64,000 nt of DNA from Sinanaerobacter sp. ZZT-01 (lineage in GTDB: Bacteria > Bacillota > Clostridia > Peptostreptococcales > Anaerovoracaceae): positions 930,001-994,000 of the forward strand of contig NZ_CP141728.1 in the NCBI RefSeq assembly GCF_035621135.1, read 5' to 3'. Below are positions 17,830 through 25,335 of the stretch, one piece after another (position 1 is the stretch's first letter; every line of letters begins with the position of its first letter). Under the pieces are notes generated by a model. That model searched no databases and was not told where the DNA came from. It saw only the letters and a program-made list of their open reading frames with translations. The position numbers and the translations under genes are program-made.

Positions 17830-18108
17830 CCTTTTTATTATTCTCCTAATATGCTTTTCTTACCCCGTTATTTTTTTTCTAAACCTATGAAATAAAACAT
17901 TATAGTATTTAATATTTATAAGCCTTTATATCTGAATATCTGAAATTTCTACATACTTCGTTCGAGTAATCGATCATTTTCATCATTATATTACATTTTT
18001 TTATAATCATACGATTAAATTATACACCTATTTTCCAGTCATTGCAATCGACAAATTCAGAAAGACACAATGCACTTTGTAAGCAATAAAATTCAATTCA
18101 ACGATGAA
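17830..18108. other. Gene-free AT-rich stretch
   Basis: The upstream region of the binding-lipoprotein gene and the tail of the accessory module. No open frame with a ribosome site was found on either strand. A TATAAT-like box for the minus strand is visible near 17905 without a convincing -35. Confidence 0.5.
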
Positions 18109-18265
18109 TGAGGCGGCCAAGCAGACCGCCTCACAATAAATTATTTTTTCTAATTCAAGTTTCCATCTTCATGCAAAATTTGAAATTGCCTTACAGATAC
18201 ACTCTGCTGTTTGATAATTAGGTTACAAAAAGAATATCAATACTGCTATTTGGATTTTAAGTTAA
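18109..18265. repeat. Direct repeat, copy A
   Basis: The first 89 bases (18109-18197) are identical to 19070-19158. The remaining part, to about 18265, is the same apart from scattered changes and a roughly 17-base gap. The repeat starts with a strong hairpin, TGAGGCGG...CCGCCTCA. Read on the minus strand it holds the tail of a reading frame ending HEDGNLN then stop, just before the hairpin, so it looks like the 3' end of a gene plus its terminator, duplicated. It lies directly behind the 68-residue membrane protein gene. Confidence 0.85.
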
Positions 18266-18267
18266 AT

Positions 18268-18474
18268 TTATTTTTTCTTATATTTTATATGATAGTGAAT
18301 GATCTTTCGTAATGCAAATTTTACTAGTTCAACTGCTACAGAAAACGCTAAAATTAAACTACCTATTTGAATTGTTTTTTCAATATTATTATCTGTTGAT
18401 TTATAAAATAACAAAATTGCAAGGCAAAAACAGATTATGTAAGCTATCAAATACTCTTTTATGTATCTTTTCAT
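18268..18474 (-). CDS. Small two-helix membrane protein
   Basis: A 68-residue protein with two hydrophobic segments (about residues 8-25 and 35-52), a basic loop and a strongly basic tail ending YKKK. AGGAGG lies 8 bases before the ATG. No family is recognised. It follows a truncated secreted-type protein gene by 38 bases and ends next to a repeat; a similar arrangement (secreted protein, tiny membrane protein, repeat) is found 1 kb away. A partner or immunity role is possible but only inferred from this layout. Confidence 0.6.
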   Translation of the reverse strand: MKRYIKEYLIAYIICFCLAILLFYKSTDNNIEKTIQIGSLILAFSVAVELVKFALRKIIHYHIKYKKK

Positions 18475-18512
18475 CCCTCAAGCCTCCTATTCTTAAGGTT
18501 TCTCCCTTTTCT

Positions 18513-18926
18513 CTATTTTATCAAAATTAAATCTATGCTTTTTACATTATCCTCATCCAATAAATCTTTATATATTAATTTATCGTTTTCTATTTTAAAA
18601 TCATTTGTATAAATATTGTCAATGTACTGAACCATACCGTTTTTACTTTCAAAACGGCAAAGTCTTGCTTGTGTATCGGAATAATATATATCATTATTAT
18701 AGAAATAGGTATTGAATCCATTGTACACATCTATAGCGATTACTTTTTCATTCTTCGTATTTCGGTCAATTTGAATGAGATTATCACTATAATCTAAATA
18801 ATATATATCATTATCATCTAAATAAAATCCTATATAATCCTCCATTGTTTTTAATATATCCTCTTCACTATCCTTTACAATGAATCCAAAAAAATCCTCA
18901 ATATTCTCAGACAGGCTGTTATACAC
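18513..18926 (-). CDS. DUF5050-like propeller fragment, probably frameshifted
   Basis: A 137-residue open frame starting at a GTG without a good ribosome site. It carries repeats of the form DIYYLDY...LIQIDRNTKNEKVIA, resembling the beta-propeller DUF5050/LRP-like repeat of secreted Firmicute proteins. The in-frame sequence upstream (FLLFSLCFSEKL) is hydrophobic with a Cys, and a separate ATG at 18993 gives a typical signal-peptide start in another frame. So the intact gene was probably a lipoprotein starting at 18993 and broken by one frameshift. About three propeller strands remain, far fewer than a full propeller. Confidence 0.5.
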   Translation of the reverse strand: MYNSLSENIEDFFGFIVKDSEEDILKTMEDYIGFYLDDNDIYYLDYSDNLIQIDRNTKNEKVIAIDVYNGFNTYFYNNDIYYSDTQARLCRFESKNGMVQYIDNIYTNDFKIENDKLIYKDLLDEDNVKSIDLILIK

Positions 18927-18936
18927 TAATTTTTCG

Positions 18937-18993
18937 CTAAAGCATAATGAAAATAAGAGAAATTACCATTATTAATTTAAATTTACGATTCAT
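18937..18993 (-). pseudogene. Detached signal-peptide start of the propeller gene
   Basis: Minus-strand ATG at 18993 encodes MNRKFKLIMVISLIFIML then a stop at 18937. A basic start and long hydrophobic run make it a signal peptide with nothing behind it. Shifting frame within this segment continues into FLLFSLC and the 137-residue propeller frame. Either a true mutation or a sequencing error. Confidence 0.5.
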
Positions 18994-19069
18994 TTTTTTC
19001 TCTTGTATCATAGGCTTATAGGGAAAGCCAATATACATTTTCCTTTCTGAATTATTTTTTATAAGTAAG

Positions 19070-19245
19070 TGAGGCGGCCAAGCAGACCGCCTCACAATAA
19101 ATTATTTTTTCTAATTCAAGTTTCCATCTTCATGCAAAATTTGAAATTGCCTTACAGAAGATAAAAACTTAAGATGCACTCTGCTGTTTGACAATTGGGT
19201 TACAAAAAGAATATCAATAATTTTATTTGGTTTTAAGTAAAATTT
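19070..19245. repeat. Direct repeat, copy B
   Basis: Second copy of the repeat at 18109, same orientation, 961 bases away. Positions 19070-19158 are identical to copy A; beyond that copy B has about 17 extra bases (near 19159-19175) and scattered substitutions. The extra bases bring a stop into the minus-strand frame that runs through copy A. It lies directly behind the 48-residue membrane protein gene. Confidence 0.85.
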
Positions 19246-19249
19246 TAGT

Positions 19250-19396
19250 TTAATAAATAAAATAAGTAAATATAATCAATCCTATGCATCCAATCATTAG
19301 TTTCACAACTGGTGTTACTCTTTTTTTGCTGTGAAATAAAATCACACCAATAATTGCGAAAATAAAAATAAAAGTTAATCGATTTACAATAACCAT
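19250..19396 (-). CDS. 48-residue two-helix membrane protein
   Basis: A short frame, MVIVNRLTFIF... to ...TYFIY, with a GGGGGG ribosome site 3 bases before the ATG at 19396. Two hydrophobic stretches (about residues 7-21 and 33-48) are joined by a basic loop HSKKRVTP. It starts 47 bases after the secreted 207-residue protein and ends at repeat copy B, the same order as the 68-residue gene beside copy A. No family known. Confidence 0.45.
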   Translation of the reverse strand: MVIVNRLTFIFIFAIIGVILFHSKKRVTPVVKLMIGCIGLIIFTYFIY

Positions 19397-19442
19397 ATGC
19401 CCCCCACTTATATACATTGATTTATTAAACTAATAGTGATAC

Positions 19443-20066
19443 TTAAATACCCTCTATAGTAAAGCTACCATTATCTAACGTCACATCTACCCAACTATGT
19501 ATAACGCTTAGCAGTGGTGCTACAACAGTGTATGATTTAGATCTATCCAAATAACAATGATTTGGATCTTCACTTGTAGATGATGCCGTTAACTTTCCTT
19601 CATATGCTTTAACCATTCCATCATCCCCAGTTAGCCCCCACGTTGTTATTTCAACTGTAGTAACCATCTTCTTTACACTTAATAATCCTTTATATGCAAC
19701 CGCACTTGTTTTCCCATAAAAACTTTGTCCTGCTGGATAGACAAAATTTGATGTTCCACCAACTTCGCCTTCAAATACAACCCTTACACCTAAATGCTCT
19801 TCATCTTTTCTAAATGGCTTCTTAGATTTTTCAATAACGCCACGACTCCGCAGCTTGGTATTTGCTGATATTATTTGAGTATTTTCTTTAATAAAAGTTG
19901 CATCTTCATCGCTAAGGACCTCTCCAACTTCATATTTTTCATCAATCATTTTATAATGGTTCATCACACTTTCAATTTGGGCATCTTCTGCGTTTCCCGC
20001 ATAACTCACAATTCCCAGTCCAAAGACCAAACTTACTACCAACATAAATAATATACACTTTTTCAT
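19443..20066 (-). CDS. Secreted protein of unknown function
   Basis: About 207 residues. A clear signal peptide (KKCILFMLVVSLVFGLGIVSYAG, described here by its ends) with a likely cut after SYA. The start at 20066 follows GGGGGAAAATTGTT; the frame is open to 20090. The mature part has a helical acidic region (about residues 25-70) and then a Gly/Ser/Thr-rich, beta-strand-like half with a single Cys (NHCYLDRSKSY). It may belong to one of the small secreted DUF families of Firmicutes; I cannot name it with confidence. Followed by the 48-residue membrane protein and repeat copy B. Confidence 0.65.
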   Translation of the reverse strand: MKKCILFMLVVSLVFGLGIVSYAGNAEDAQIESVMNHYKMIDEKYEVGEVLSDEDATFIKENTQIISANTKLRSRGVIEKSKKPFRKDEEHLGVRVVFEGEVGGTSNFVYPAGQSFYGKTSAVAYKGLLSVKKMVTTVEITTWGLTGDDGMVKAYEGKLTASSTSEDPNHCYLDRSKSYTVVAPLLSVIHSWVDVTLDNGSFTIEGI

Positions 20067-20090
20067 AACAATTTTCCCCCTTATATTCAA

Positions 20091-20708
20091 TCGTGATTAT
20101 TTAATATTTTTAATAAACAAACTCTCCCTTTGTCTTTAATTAATCAAACATTTATTTGTAATTGATAGCACATATTAAATGCTATATAATACTAACGATG
20201 AGGTTCTGAAATATCCATTCCTATACTTTCGGCTTAAGTATTCAAGAGGGAGGATATCTAGGAGCCTTTCATTTTATTTGGTGACCTAATGTATATCATA
20301 GTCTCCTCCCCTTCTTTTCATATTTCTTATAATATATGGCTTAATATGCCATAATTAAAGGGCATACTTTTTATCGCTTATAGCAAATGTCATTCGCAAT
20401 ATTTCTATATATCTTTCAGGCTTCTTATTTAATTATTTGTCATAGTTAAATATTTTTTTTGTAATTACACCATACTATTCTTTTCTACATTTGTCAACAC
20501 ATAGGAGCTGAAATGTGATATTCGACATTTTATGACATTTATAGAACCCGTATGATGTTTCGTTTTAAGAAACGATTCCCCTTGGTGCATCCTATTTGCT
20601 TCACCTATAACGCATTTCGTAATTTTTATAAAATCAATAGAAAAATAAATTTTATTGTTTTAAAATCTATTCCTGTGGTATATATCAATCGTGAGCAATC
20701 ACATTAAA
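20091..20708. other. Gene-free stretch with a long hairpin
   Basis: About 620 bases, AT-rich. The main structure is an imperfect inverted repeat, GGGAGGA (20248-20254) against TCCTCCC (20304-20310) with an inner UAGG/CCUA pairing. On the minus strand GGGGAGGAG stands before a 13-codon frame that runs through the hairpin. No other supported feature. Confidence 0.5.
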
Positions 20709-20737
20709 TTGACTTACAGGCATAAAGCGCCTATAAA
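20709..20737 (+). promoter_or_regulatory. Sigma-A promoter of rubrerythrin
   Basis: TTGACT (20709-20714), exactly 17 bases, TATAAA (20732-20737). A short inverted repeat, AGGC/GCCT, lies within the spacer and could hold a repressor; no PerR consensus box was recognised. Confidence 0.75.
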
Positions 20738-20773
20738 AAATGATAATTTGAAATTGAAATGGAGGAATTGAAA

Positions 20774-21319
20774 ATGAAAAAATGGGTTTGTACCGTATGC
20801 GGTTATGTACATGAGGGAGATCAACCACCTGCACAATGTCCACAATGTAAGGTGCCTGCTGAAAAGTTTAAACTTGCAGAAGAAGGTAAAAAAGAGTGGG
20901 CTGATCAACATTTTGTAGGAGTTGCTAAGGACGTTGATCCTGAAATCGTACAAGGTCTTAGAGATAATTTCATGGGGGAATGTACAGAGGTAGGAATGTA
21001 TCTTGCTATGGCAAGAGTTGCACATAGAGAAGGTTATCCTGAGATTGGCATGTATTATGAAAAGGCTGCTTGGGAAGAAGCAGAGCATGCAGCTAAGTTT
21101 GCAGAACTTTTAGGCGAAGTCGTTACTGACTCTACAAAGAAAAACTTGGAACTGCGTGTAGAAGCTGAAAACGGCGCATGTGCAGGTAAAAAAGAATTGG
21201 CTACTAAGGCAAAACAATTGAACCTTGACGCAATTCATGATACCGTTCATGAAATGGCAAAAGACGAAGCTAGACACGGTTGTGCATTTGAAGGTTTATT
21301 AAATAGATACTTTAAATAA
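20774..21319 (+). CDS. Reverse rubrerythrin (rubredoxin-first peroxidase)
   Basis: A 181-residue non-haem iron protein. The rubredoxin domain is at the N-terminus (C6, C9, C22, C25), followed by the four-helix diiron domain with ligand motifs [13 protein letters not shown] and DEARH. This domain order is that of reverse rubrerythrin, which in clostridia reduces H2O2 and oxygen with NADH-derived electrons. The ATG at 20774 has GGAGG upstream; an earlier ATG at 20759 is part of that ribosome site. Single-gene transcript with its own promoter and two terminators. Confidence 0.93.
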   Translation: MKKWVCTVCGYVHEGDQPPAQCPQCKVPAEKFKLAEEGKKEWADQHFVGVAKDVDPEIVQGLRDNFMGECTEVGMYLAMARVAHREGYPEIGMYYEKAAWEEAEHAAKFAELLGEVVTDSTKKNLELRVEAENGACAGKKELATKAKQLNLDAIHDTVHEMAKDEARHGCAFEGLLNRYFK

Positions 21320-21340
21320 TTGAAATCAGTACGTATCAGT

Positions 21341-21381
21341 CCCCTTGATCGTAGGTACCCCCTATTTGTCAAGGGGCTTTT
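21341..21381 (+). terminator. Terminator after rubrerythrin
   Basis: CCCCTTGA (21341-21348) pairs with TCAAGGGG (21369-21376), followed by CTTTTG. Confidence 0.75.
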
Positions 21382-21400
21382 GTATCCTGTTGACAAGCGG

Positions 21401-21428
21401 AAAAGGCCGCCTTTGGGTGGTCTTTTTA
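21401..21428 (+). terminator. Second terminator-like hairpin
   Basis: AGGCCGCC pairs, with two G-T pairs, to GGGTGGTCT and is followed by TTTTT. A backup to the hairpin just before it. Confidence 0.6.
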
Positions 21429-21434
21429 TTCAAT

Positions 21435-21458
21435 ATTAGTTAGTGTATTCTAACTAAT
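21435..21458. promoter_or_regulatory. Perfect 9-bp dyad, operator candidate
   Basis: ATTAGTTAG, six bases, CTAACTAAT: a perfect inverted repeat 65 bases before the VOC gene. The size fits a dimeric repressor of the MarR or HxlR type. It has no T tract, so it is not a terminator. Confidence 0.55.
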
Positions 21459-21523
21459 CAGAGTAGTTGTTCTTTTATAAAAGCTCTTACTGAACAGCTG
21501 GAAGCGTTAAAAGGAGTTTATCT

Positions 21524-22318
21524 ATGAAAAATAAAAATATTCCATTTAAAATAGGACATGTATTAATTCAAGTCAATCATCTTGAGACAGCCATGCGGCA
21601 GTATCGCCAGATGGGATTTCAAGTTGTGCCGGGTGGTCTTCCCGGAAAAGCACACAATGCTCTGATTTATTTAAAGGATGGTTCTTTTTTGGAATTGTAC
21701 TGCACCAATCACGGCAAGTTTATGAATGGACTGCTTAAAATCATGGTTAAAATGATCGGCTTGTCCAACCAATCTTATTCCAGACGGCTTACGCTTTATC
21801 TGCCTGGACAAGATGGATTAAGCGACTACGCTCTGGACTCTGTTCCACTTACTTTGTATCAAGAGAATATGGATAAGATTCGAGAAAACGGGCTGGAAAT
21901 ATCTAAACCACGCCCAAAATCACGGATGGAGTATCATGGGATTCGCCTTAAATGGACACTTAGTTGGCCAGAAAGTACTTTTCTTCCCTTTCTAATGAGC
22001 GAATATCAGCCTCCTGCAATCATTGAAGAGCAAAATCTCTCTCACGGCAATGGAGCGCTCGGCATTCATGAAATTCAAATTGCAACCAGTCACTGGGACA
22101 AGACATATCAAGAATATTCTCTTTTCCTGGGTATTGAGCCTGAAATATCATACAAGCAAGCAGGTCGCAATTGTCTGTTTTCTATCAAAAACACTTCAAT
22201 TCATCTGATTGAAAAACAAAAAAATGGGATTGAACACATGGCTTTGTCTTGTGAGCAACAAGCTGAACATACAAATACATATGCTTCCTTGCCGCCATTC
22301 ATCTCGCTGTGCCGCTAG
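21524..22318 (+). CDS. VOC-superfamily protein, glyoxalase-like
   Basis: A 264-residue protein beginning with a glyoxalase-like fold: FKIGHVLIQVNHLETAMRQ is the first beta-alpha unit with a metal-type His. A second weak half-repeat starts near residue 180 (LGIHEIQIATSHWDKTYQEY). The family includes ring-cleaving and glutathione- or thiol-dependent enzymes, and the substrate is unknown. AAAAGGAG lies 8 bases before the ATG. Single gene behind a perfect operator-like dyad, so probably induced by a small molecule. Confidence 0.75.
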   Translation: MKNKNIPFKIGHVLIQVNHLETAMRQYRQMGFQVVPGGLPGKAHNALIYLKDGSFLELYCTNHGKFMNGLLKIMVKMIGLSNQSYSRRLTLYLPGQDGLSDYALDSVPLTLYQENMDKIRENGLEISKPRPKSRMEYHGIRLKWTLSWPESTFLPFLMSEYQPPAIIEEQNLSHGNGALGIHEIQIATSHWDKTYQEYSLFLGIEPEISYKQAGRNCLFSIKNTSIHLIEKQKNGIEHMALSCEQQAEHTNTYASLPPFISLCR

Positions 22319-22574
22319 AGTTTTTACATTTATAATAAAGGGTTCTCAAAGCTGAAATATATTGTCACATTAAATGTTTTGAATCAAATTTGTACCTACA
22401 ATACACAATTTTGCGTTTGAAAAATTGTTGAATGCATATTTTAAAATTGAAATATACACCCCCTCTTTGCCACTAGAAAACATCCTATTGTCAACGCATT
22501 TTTGTATTTTTATTTACAGATTGAATTTTAACGGTTGCTTATCATTTCAACCATTTATTATAAATTTTTTTTAG
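22319..22574. other. Gene-free AT-rich stretch
   Basis: Between convergent genes. No frame with a ribosome site and no strong hairpin with a T run was found. Confidence 0.4.
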
Positions 22575-22862
22575 TTATTCGAAATCGCCTATATATTTTT
22601 TAGAAATATCATTTATATTTATCACTAATTCCTTATAGTTAAGTAAATCGGTTCTAAAATTATAATGATGATTTTTAAATTCATATTCTCTTTCTATTTT
22701 ATGCCAATCAAAATTATTCCATATTTTGCAAATTGAAGACAATGAGTTATATATAAATTCTTTATCTTCATATGTAAGATTTTCATTCTTAGAATATTGA
22801 ACTAAATATAATAAATAAGTTTGGAATTCATATAAATCATAGTCTTTATAGAAGAATTTCAT
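22575..22862 (-). CDS. Hypothetical protein, probable 3' part of a frameshifted gene
   Basis: A 95-residue, very AT-rich frame, rich in Tyr, Asn, Lys and Asp, all helical in look, no signal or membrane segment. Its ATG lacks a ribosome site. The same frame is open further upstream (YNNSYYDAKTISTFSK) and a properly placed start (AAGGAG, ATG at 22939) exists in another frame 77 bases upstream. The composition recalls small immunity-type proteins of AT-rich islands, but no family is recognised. Confidence 0.45.
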   Translation of the reverse strand: MKFFYKDYDLYEFQTYLLYLVQYSKNENLTYEDKEFIYNSLSSICKIWNNFDWHKIEREYEFKNHHYNFRTDLLNYKELVININDISKKYIGDFE

Positions 22863-22876
22863 TTTACTAAAAGTAC

Positions 22877-22939
22877 TTATGGTTTTAGCATCATAATAAC
22901 TATTGTTATATTAGATTTATTATTTGCTGTACGTTTCAT
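22877..22939 (-). pseudogene. Detached 5' end of the preceding hypothetical gene
   Basis: Minus-strand ATG at 22939 with AAGGAG nine bases before it; encodes MKRTANNKSNITIVIMMLKP then stop. A one-base shift after about residue 10 would join it to YNNSYYDAKTISTFSK and the 95-residue frame. Confidence 0.45.
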
Positions 22940-23129
22940 CAATTTTACTTCTCCTTCTTATGATTAATTTTTATAACATTACGAAATATCATGTTTTTAT
23001 GATTTTTCATTTCTATAAACTAATATATAACATTGATTTTATAAAATAAACTCTTTTATTTTTAATAGCCCTAAATAAATGATTGTTTTAATTTCAAGTA
23101 CGAGGGTATATAATTTATATAGGAAATAT

Positions 23130-23158
23130 TTGCAAACTATTTTTACACAAGATATAAT
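23130..23158 (+). promoter_or_regulatory. Sigma-A promoter of bacteriohemerythrin
   Basis: TTGCAA (23130-23135), 17 bases, TATAAT (23153-23158), about 55 bases before the start codon. Confidence 0.7.
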
Positions 23159-23214
23159 TTGATTAGAGTTACCAAAGTACCGAATCTATTATTTGAAAAA
23201 GGAGTGTAAGCATT

Positions 23215-23622
23215 ATGGCATATAATTGGACTGCCGATTTAGAAACCGGAAACAGCAAAATTGATGAACAGCACAAACAACTAATTACTGCAATTAATAA
23301 TTTACTAGCTGCCTGTTCAGCGGGAAAGGGTCGTGACGTTTTAAAGGAGACTACTACTTTTTTGTATGAGTATACGTCAAAGCACTTTGCTGATGAAGAA
23401 AGATTGCAGCAAGCAAGCCACTATCCGGATTATGTAAATCATAAACGATACCATGAAGAGTTTAAAAAAGTCGTGCGTGATTTGATGTCCCAGCTAGAAA
23501 AGGACGGACCTACTCTCGTACTGGTTGGCAAGGTCAATAGCAGCATTGCCGGCTGGCTGATCAGCCACATAAAAAAAGAAGATGTGAAGGTAGCCGCTCA
23601 TATTCGCTCTAATAGCAAATAA
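23215..23622 (+). CDS. Bacteriohemerythrin
   Basis: A 135-residue oxygen-binding diiron protein. All seven ligands are in place: H20, H57, E61 (HxxxE), H76, H80 (HxxxH), H118 and D123 (HxxxxD). Such proteins carry or buffer oxygen; in anaerobes they probably protect against it, in line with the rubrerythrin 2 kb away. GGAGTG precedes the ATG. Monocistronic, with a promoter and a strong terminator. Confidence 0.95.
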   Translation: MAYNWTADLETGNSKIDEQHKQLITAINNLLAACSAGKGRDVLKETTTFLYEYTSKHFADEERLQQASHYPDYVNHKRYHEEFKKVVRDLMSQLEKDGPTLVLVGKVNSSIAGWLISHIKKEDVKVAAHIRSNSK

Positions 23623-23663
23623 GAACCTACAAGGAGTTACAAATAACTACATATATTTCTATA

Positions 23664-23698
23664 AAAAAGCCGTTTTTCACGCAAGAAAACGGCTTTTT
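23664..23698 (+). terminator. Terminator after bacteriohemerythrin
   Basis: AAGCCGTTTT pairs with AAAACGGCTT across a 9-base loop, with A and T runs on both sides; may work in both directions. Confidence 0.88.
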
Positions 23699-23781
23699 AG
23701 TTTAAGATGCATAATCCCTTTGTCACCTTAAAGAATTATTCGAATATTTTAATACAAGTAAATTTTTAAGGGAGTGAACTT

Positions 23782-24303
23782 ATGCGCATCCTGCAAATAT
23801 ATCCAATTCAAGTAGAAAGCATTATAAAGCATTGCGATCACAAGATTAAAGACAGCATATTAATAGGAGGCGGGACAGATTACATGTCTTTTCATGCAAA
23901 TCTGACCTTTCTGCCTTTTACTATAAATCCAAACGAATCCATTGTAAAAGCTACGTTAAAACTATATTGCAAAAAAATCTGGGGAAACCATAATTCGACA
24001 ACAATCCATGCAAACGATGACCAAGTCAGTGCGACAGTTTCTAAAAAAGACTATTATGAGTGGGAGGTTACAAATTGTATCCCATCCTCTATGGAGCATT
24101 CATTTGATCTAACGCTTTTCACAAACGGCAGTTATGATTGTTGCAGCATCAAAGAATTTGAAGCCTTTTATCAAGATAAAAAACCAGTTTTAGAGATTGT
24201 TTTAGAAACGACAGATCCAAATCCGAGTTCCGATATTGTCAGCAGCATAGAAGACTGCATTGCAGACAAACAGATGAGAAGTCATATTAAAATTTGGCAT
24301 TAA
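23782..24303 (+). CDS. DNRLRE-like beta-sandwich protein
   Basis: A 173-residue protein with a strong ribosome site (AAGGGAG). The segment SIVKATLKLYCKKIWG, preceded by a strand and followed by alternating polar and hydrophobic strands ending KPVLEIVLET, resembles the DNRLRE / surface carbohydrate-binding-like domain, but the protein has no signal peptide. The assignment is tentative. It stands alone between the bacteriohemerythrin and a terminator some 270 bases downstream. Confidence 0.55.
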   Translation: MRILQIYPIQVESIIKHCDHKIKDSILIGGGTDYMSFHANLTFLPFTINPNESIVKATLKLYCKKIWGNHNSTTIHANDDQVSATVSKKDYYEWEVTNCIPSSMEHSFDLTLFTNGSYDCCSIKEFEAFYQDKKPVLEIVLETTDPNPSSDIVSSIEDCIADKQMRSHIKIWH

Positions 24304-24572
24304 AAAAATTCTACTTTATAATATGGAACCTTTTCCGAAAGCACACATACTATAAAGTGAGTAACAAACTTCTTACTCAAAATCACTTAAAATCTATTGA
24401 GAAGTGATAAAATATGCTTGGTATACCTGTTTATCAAAATTCGCCAAGCTAATTTATTCATTCATTTCGTCACTATGGAATGAATGATGGACGCAACTGA
24501 ATTTTTTGTCATCAAATGTATCATTAATCGGATAGAAACAAATATATATATGGTCTTTAAGTAATAAATCCT
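24304..24572. other. Gene-free stretch with two hairpins
   Basis: Holds CTTGG...CCAAG (about 24418-24450) and a perfect TCATTCATT...AATGAATGA inverted repeat (about 24460-24490), then a plus-strand terminator. No protein gene is visible; a small RNA ending at the terminator is possible. Confidence 0.4.
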
Positions 24573-24611
24573 GCCGGTTCTTTTGGAATGATTCCACGGA
24601 ACCGGCTTTTT
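24573..24611 (+). terminator. Strong plus-strand terminator
   Basis: GCCGGTTC (24573-24580) pairs with GAACCGGC (24599-24606), followed by TTTTT. It is 270 bases past the nearest plus-strand gene. Confidence 0.8.
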
Positions 24612-24652
24612 GATTTATCTATTATCTTTTCTTATCTTTTCAGTCTTGCATA

Positions 24653-25078
24653 TTAGGACAGCAAGGCTTCTGTTAAATTCTGAATGCATGCATCCTCATC
24701 TTTATTTTTCTTTACAATTTCTGTAATGGATTGATATCCAGAACGTTCTTTTAAAGTGCTTCCATTGGAAGTGACTACTAAATGCACCTTGTCCAATTTC
24801 TGCGTCTTTAAAAATGTGTCAATAGCAGGAGCAACTCGATCCGCCCACAATGGAGTCACAACGATACATTCCTCTGCATCTTCAAGGCTTCCGTGAATCT
24901 GAATTTTAACCGCTTTCTTTTTCATTGCATAATAACCGCCCTTGACAAATCCGGTCTTGCCGCTCCAGTCCATATCATCCGTAATTTCAATGGAGTCACA
25001 AGAAAGCTTTTGAGAAATTTTTTCAGCCACTCTCTTACTCGTACCGGTCCTAGTAAAATAAAAAACTTTATATTTCAT
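24653..25078 (-). CDS. Flavodoxin-like protein
   Basis: A 141-residue flavodoxin-fold protein. The phosphate loop is FTRTGTSKRVAEKI near the N-terminus (the consensus is T/S-x-T-G-x-T), followed by the strand ECIVVTPLWADRVAPAI at the second FMN loop. It is shorter than classical flavodoxins, like the small clostridial flavodoxin-domain family. It could carry electrons in place of ferredoxin under iron limitation. Single gene with a ribosome site AAGGAGG. Confidence 0.83.
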   Translation of the reverse strand: MKYKVFYFTRTGTSKRVAEKISQKLSCDSIEITDDMDWSGKTGFVKGGYYAMKKKAVKIQIHGSLEDAEECIVVTPLWADRVAPAIDTFLKTQKLDKVHLVVTSNGSTLKERSGYQSITEIVKKNKDEDACIQNLTEALLS

Positions 25079-25335
25079 AATATTCCTCCTTAAATATATT
25101 ATTTTCCTATTCTAGCCTACTCTATTTATGCCTATCTTACAAATTTTTAATGCTCGAATTTTCTTTTTTCAAAAACTTTTCTATCCAGCTTTTCTTTTTT
25201 AAGCTGCTTTGAATCAAAGAGAAAGGTTTTGCTGTATTAAATCTTTTATAGCTGAGGGAATATCCAAATAAAGATAGATTTATAAAATTTCCTCCACTGA
25301 AATATTATTTACAGTTTCATCCTCCAATTTTCTAC
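25079..25335. other. Intergenic stretch with a possible gene remnant
   Basis: Between flavodoxin and lplA. On the minus strand 25147-25305 is a 52-codon open frame with no start codon, containing FNTAKPFSLIQSSLKKEKL. The short frame upstream of it (DETVNNISVEEIL) is in another register. Perhaps a decayed gene; unrecognised. Confidence 0.3.

Noticed and set aside
20714-21088. A 124-codon minus-strand frame over the rubrerythrin gene
   Set aside because: Complement of a well-supported gene with full metal motifs; it has the hydrophobic, low-information look of a shadow frame.
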